This document shows, in pieces, positions 62,876 through 64,000 of a stretch of 64,000 nt of DNA (position 1 is the stretch's first letter; each line of letters begins with the position of its first letter). The position numbers and the translations under genes are program-made. Origin of the DNA: Paenibacillus allorhizosphaerae (lineage in GTDB: Bacteria; Bacillota; Bacilli; Paenibacillales; NBRC-103111); the NCBI RefSeq assembly GCF_910594985.1, contig NZ_CAJVCE010000001.1:372001-436000 (forward strand), written 5' to 3'. Below the pieces are notes generated by a model. The model did not search any database, had not been told where the DNA came from, and saw only the letters and a list, made by a program, of their open reading frames with translations.

Positions 62876-64000
62876 CTAGGATGGTTCCACCATAATGTCT
62901 CGGCCCGGGGATGTTTCGAACAGCAGCAGCGAACCGCTGGATAGAATCGATTTCTCCGCCGCCCCGGTGATCCGCACCGGTTGTTCGCCCCAAGGATTAC
63001 GCAGGCGGCATGTACCGCCTAGTGTAGAACTGATTTTAACGAAAGGAATCGCTCCTTGCCGTCTCGCGGACGTGACGATGAAGCCCCCGTGGCACCATAA
63101 GGAAAATTCGGCGTCCCAATCGCCGGGACACGCCGGAAACAGCCGAATGATCGGATCTTTTCCCGGTCCGGGAGGCTCGCTTTGACATAAGGCAAGCTGC
63201 AAGCCTGCTGCGGCATTGCCGAGCCGCTGAGCGCTGAGGCAGTTGACCCCTTCCCTCACGGTAAGCCTGTTCTCGAAAAATTTGATTCGGCCCGTATCGT
63301 TGAAATAGCAGTACTCTCGCTCGGCATTCACGCAGTTCAATTGAGCCAGGACGACTTGCTTGAACGGCTCCGCCAGCCCCATGTTGGCCAGCACCCGCGC
63401 CATCGGCGACATCTCCGAGGCAGCCCGGCTCCAGTCGCCCGCAAGACGGGCTTCCTGGTACTTTATCGTCGCAAGCGCGGTTTGGTACATCCCGGGATTA
63501 TCATGAGCGGTCTCTTGCGTACACAGACTGCAAAAACGGGCTGGCCGTAAATCAATATGACTCCGGTTATCCAGCACGGGTCCGATCGCGCCGACCCATA
63601 CGGCCGGTTCGCCCTCATCCGTCCGCAGAACGGCATCCGGGTGATCACTCGTTGGAATCGGAGCAAGATTTTCATAAAGCTCCTTCCATGCCGGCCTCAG
63701 TTCTTCATCGACGCCTAATAATTCCGACGCTCTTAGAACGACCGGCAGTATGCCGTGCATCGCCGACATCGAGTCCATCGTATCTTTGCCGTCGGCATAT
63801 TTTTCATCGCTCATCGTGTGAACGATATGGTACTTGCCGTCCGCTTCTTTCCGCAAATTCGGAAAATGGCGGAAAAACTCGGCCGCTCCTTTGATCATCG
63901 GATAGGCGCGTTCGCGAAGCCACGTTTCGTCCAGCGTATATTCGTAATACATCCAGAAATGATAAGCCACGCCGACTTGATTGGCGAACATGTGCGTCGT
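62876..64000 (-). CDS. GH95-like glycoside hydrolase, C-terminal part (cut by window edge)
   Basis: The frame is open to the window edge, so about 375 C-terminal residues are visible. An alpha6/alpha6 toroid part (YTLDETWLRERAYPMIKGAA, GAAEFFRHFP) is followed by a C-terminal beta region (LFPACPGDWDAEFSLWCHGG, SSTLGGTCRLRNPW), as in family 95 (alpha-L-fucosidase/galactosidase) enzymes. The catalytic residues and N terminus lie outside the window. It precedes GH97 by 135 bases on the same strand and is probably co-transcribed. Family 95-like assignment is moderately sure; other alpha6/alpha6 hydrolases are possible. Confidence 0.65.
   Translation of the reverse strand, partial: TTHMFANQVGVAYHFWMYYEYTLDETWLRERAYPMIKGAAEFFRHFPNLRKEADGKYHIVHTMSDEKYADGKDTMDSMSAMHGILPVVLRASELLGVDEELRPAWKELYENLAPIPTSDHPDAVLRTDEGEPAVWVGAIGPVLDNRSHIDLRPARFCSLCTQETAHDNPGMYQTALATIKYQEARLAGDWSRAASEMSPMARVLANMGLAEPFKQVVLAQLNCVNAEREYCYFNDTGRIKFFENRLTVREGVNCLSAQRLGNAAAGLQLALCQSEPPGPGKDPIIRLFPACPGDWDAEFSLWCHGGFIVTSARRQGAIPFVKISSTLGGTCRLRNPWGEQPVRITGAAEKSILSSGSLLLFETSPGRDIMVEPS

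Noticed and set aside
1-64000. tRNA, rRNA, CRISPR arrays, insertion sequences, attachment sites and replication origins.
   Set aside because: Looked for T-arm/anticodon patterns, regular repeats, transposase motifs and terminal repeats; none found by reading the sequence.

Overview
The window looks like chromosome from a Paenibacillaceae bacterium (Paenibacillus/Cohnella type). It has moderate GC, strong GGAGG ribosome sites with GTG/TTG starts used often, many family-1 sugar-binding lipoproteins, a YesM/YesN-type two-component system, several FAD oxidoreductases of the PF12831 type, and glycoside hydrolases typical of soil polysaccharide degraders. I saw no tRNA, rRNA, CRISPR array, phage or insertion sequence.

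Layout. 0-3.5 kb: a nucleotidyltransferase-like protein, a cytochrome P450 and a chloramphenicol-phosphotransferase-like kinase. 3.5-9.5 kb: a candidate small RNA, an alpha/beta hydrolase preceded by the ghost of a sugar-binding protein, an orphan sugar-binding lipoprotein with an FAD oxidoreductase, and a divergent LacI regulator. 9.7-17.7 kb: a seven-gene catabolic operon on the minus strand (GntR regulator, enolase-superfamily dehydratase with an apparent ATT start, aldehyde dehydrogenase, beta-hydroxyacid dehydrogenase, glycerophosphodiesterase, sugar-binding lipoprotein, RNase J-like metallo-hydrolase), with two GTTATAAC operators at its promoter. 18-25 kb: a MATE exporter, a collapsed sgrR remnant, a beta-helix lipoprotein, a phosphoesterase, another orphan binding protein and an NTF2-like protein.

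25-30 kb: a heterodimeric ABC exporter behind a predicted transcription attenuator, a methyltransferase, and a candidate C-rich small RNA. 30.3-33.4 kb: an oatA-sigV-rsiV locus in which oatA is intact, sigV has a frameshift and no end, and rsiV has lost its start. 33.6-41 kb: squalene/phytoene synthase, Gfo/Idh oxidoreductase, a Cys-rich pentapeptide-repeat protein, a heparinase II/III-type lyase, a cupin and an aldo/keto reductase. 41-44.5 kb: ECF sigma, membrane anti-sigma-like protein, ABC ATPase and permease, arranged like the sigY operon.

45-64 kb: a polysaccharide utilisation region, all on the minus strand. It holds a GH95-like enzyme (cut by the window edge), GH97, a uronate-isomerase-like enzyme, a YesMN-type sensor/regulator pair, a complete sugar ABC importer, two adjacent FAD oxidoreductases, GH88 unsaturated glucuronidase, an AraC regulator and one more binding protein. 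With the lyase at 37-39 kb this suggests use of uronic-acid-containing glycans: extracellular cleavage, import by the ABC system, removal of the unsaturated uronate by GH88, then isomerisation and oxidation inside the cell.

A recurring theme is fresh gene decay: a binding-protein ghost, a fused-end sgrR, the sigV/rsiV deletion and a 74-codon ORF with two stops. The most interesting items are the GntR catabolic operon, the decayed lysozyme-response module, the ATT start, the C-rich RNA and the exporter attenuator.
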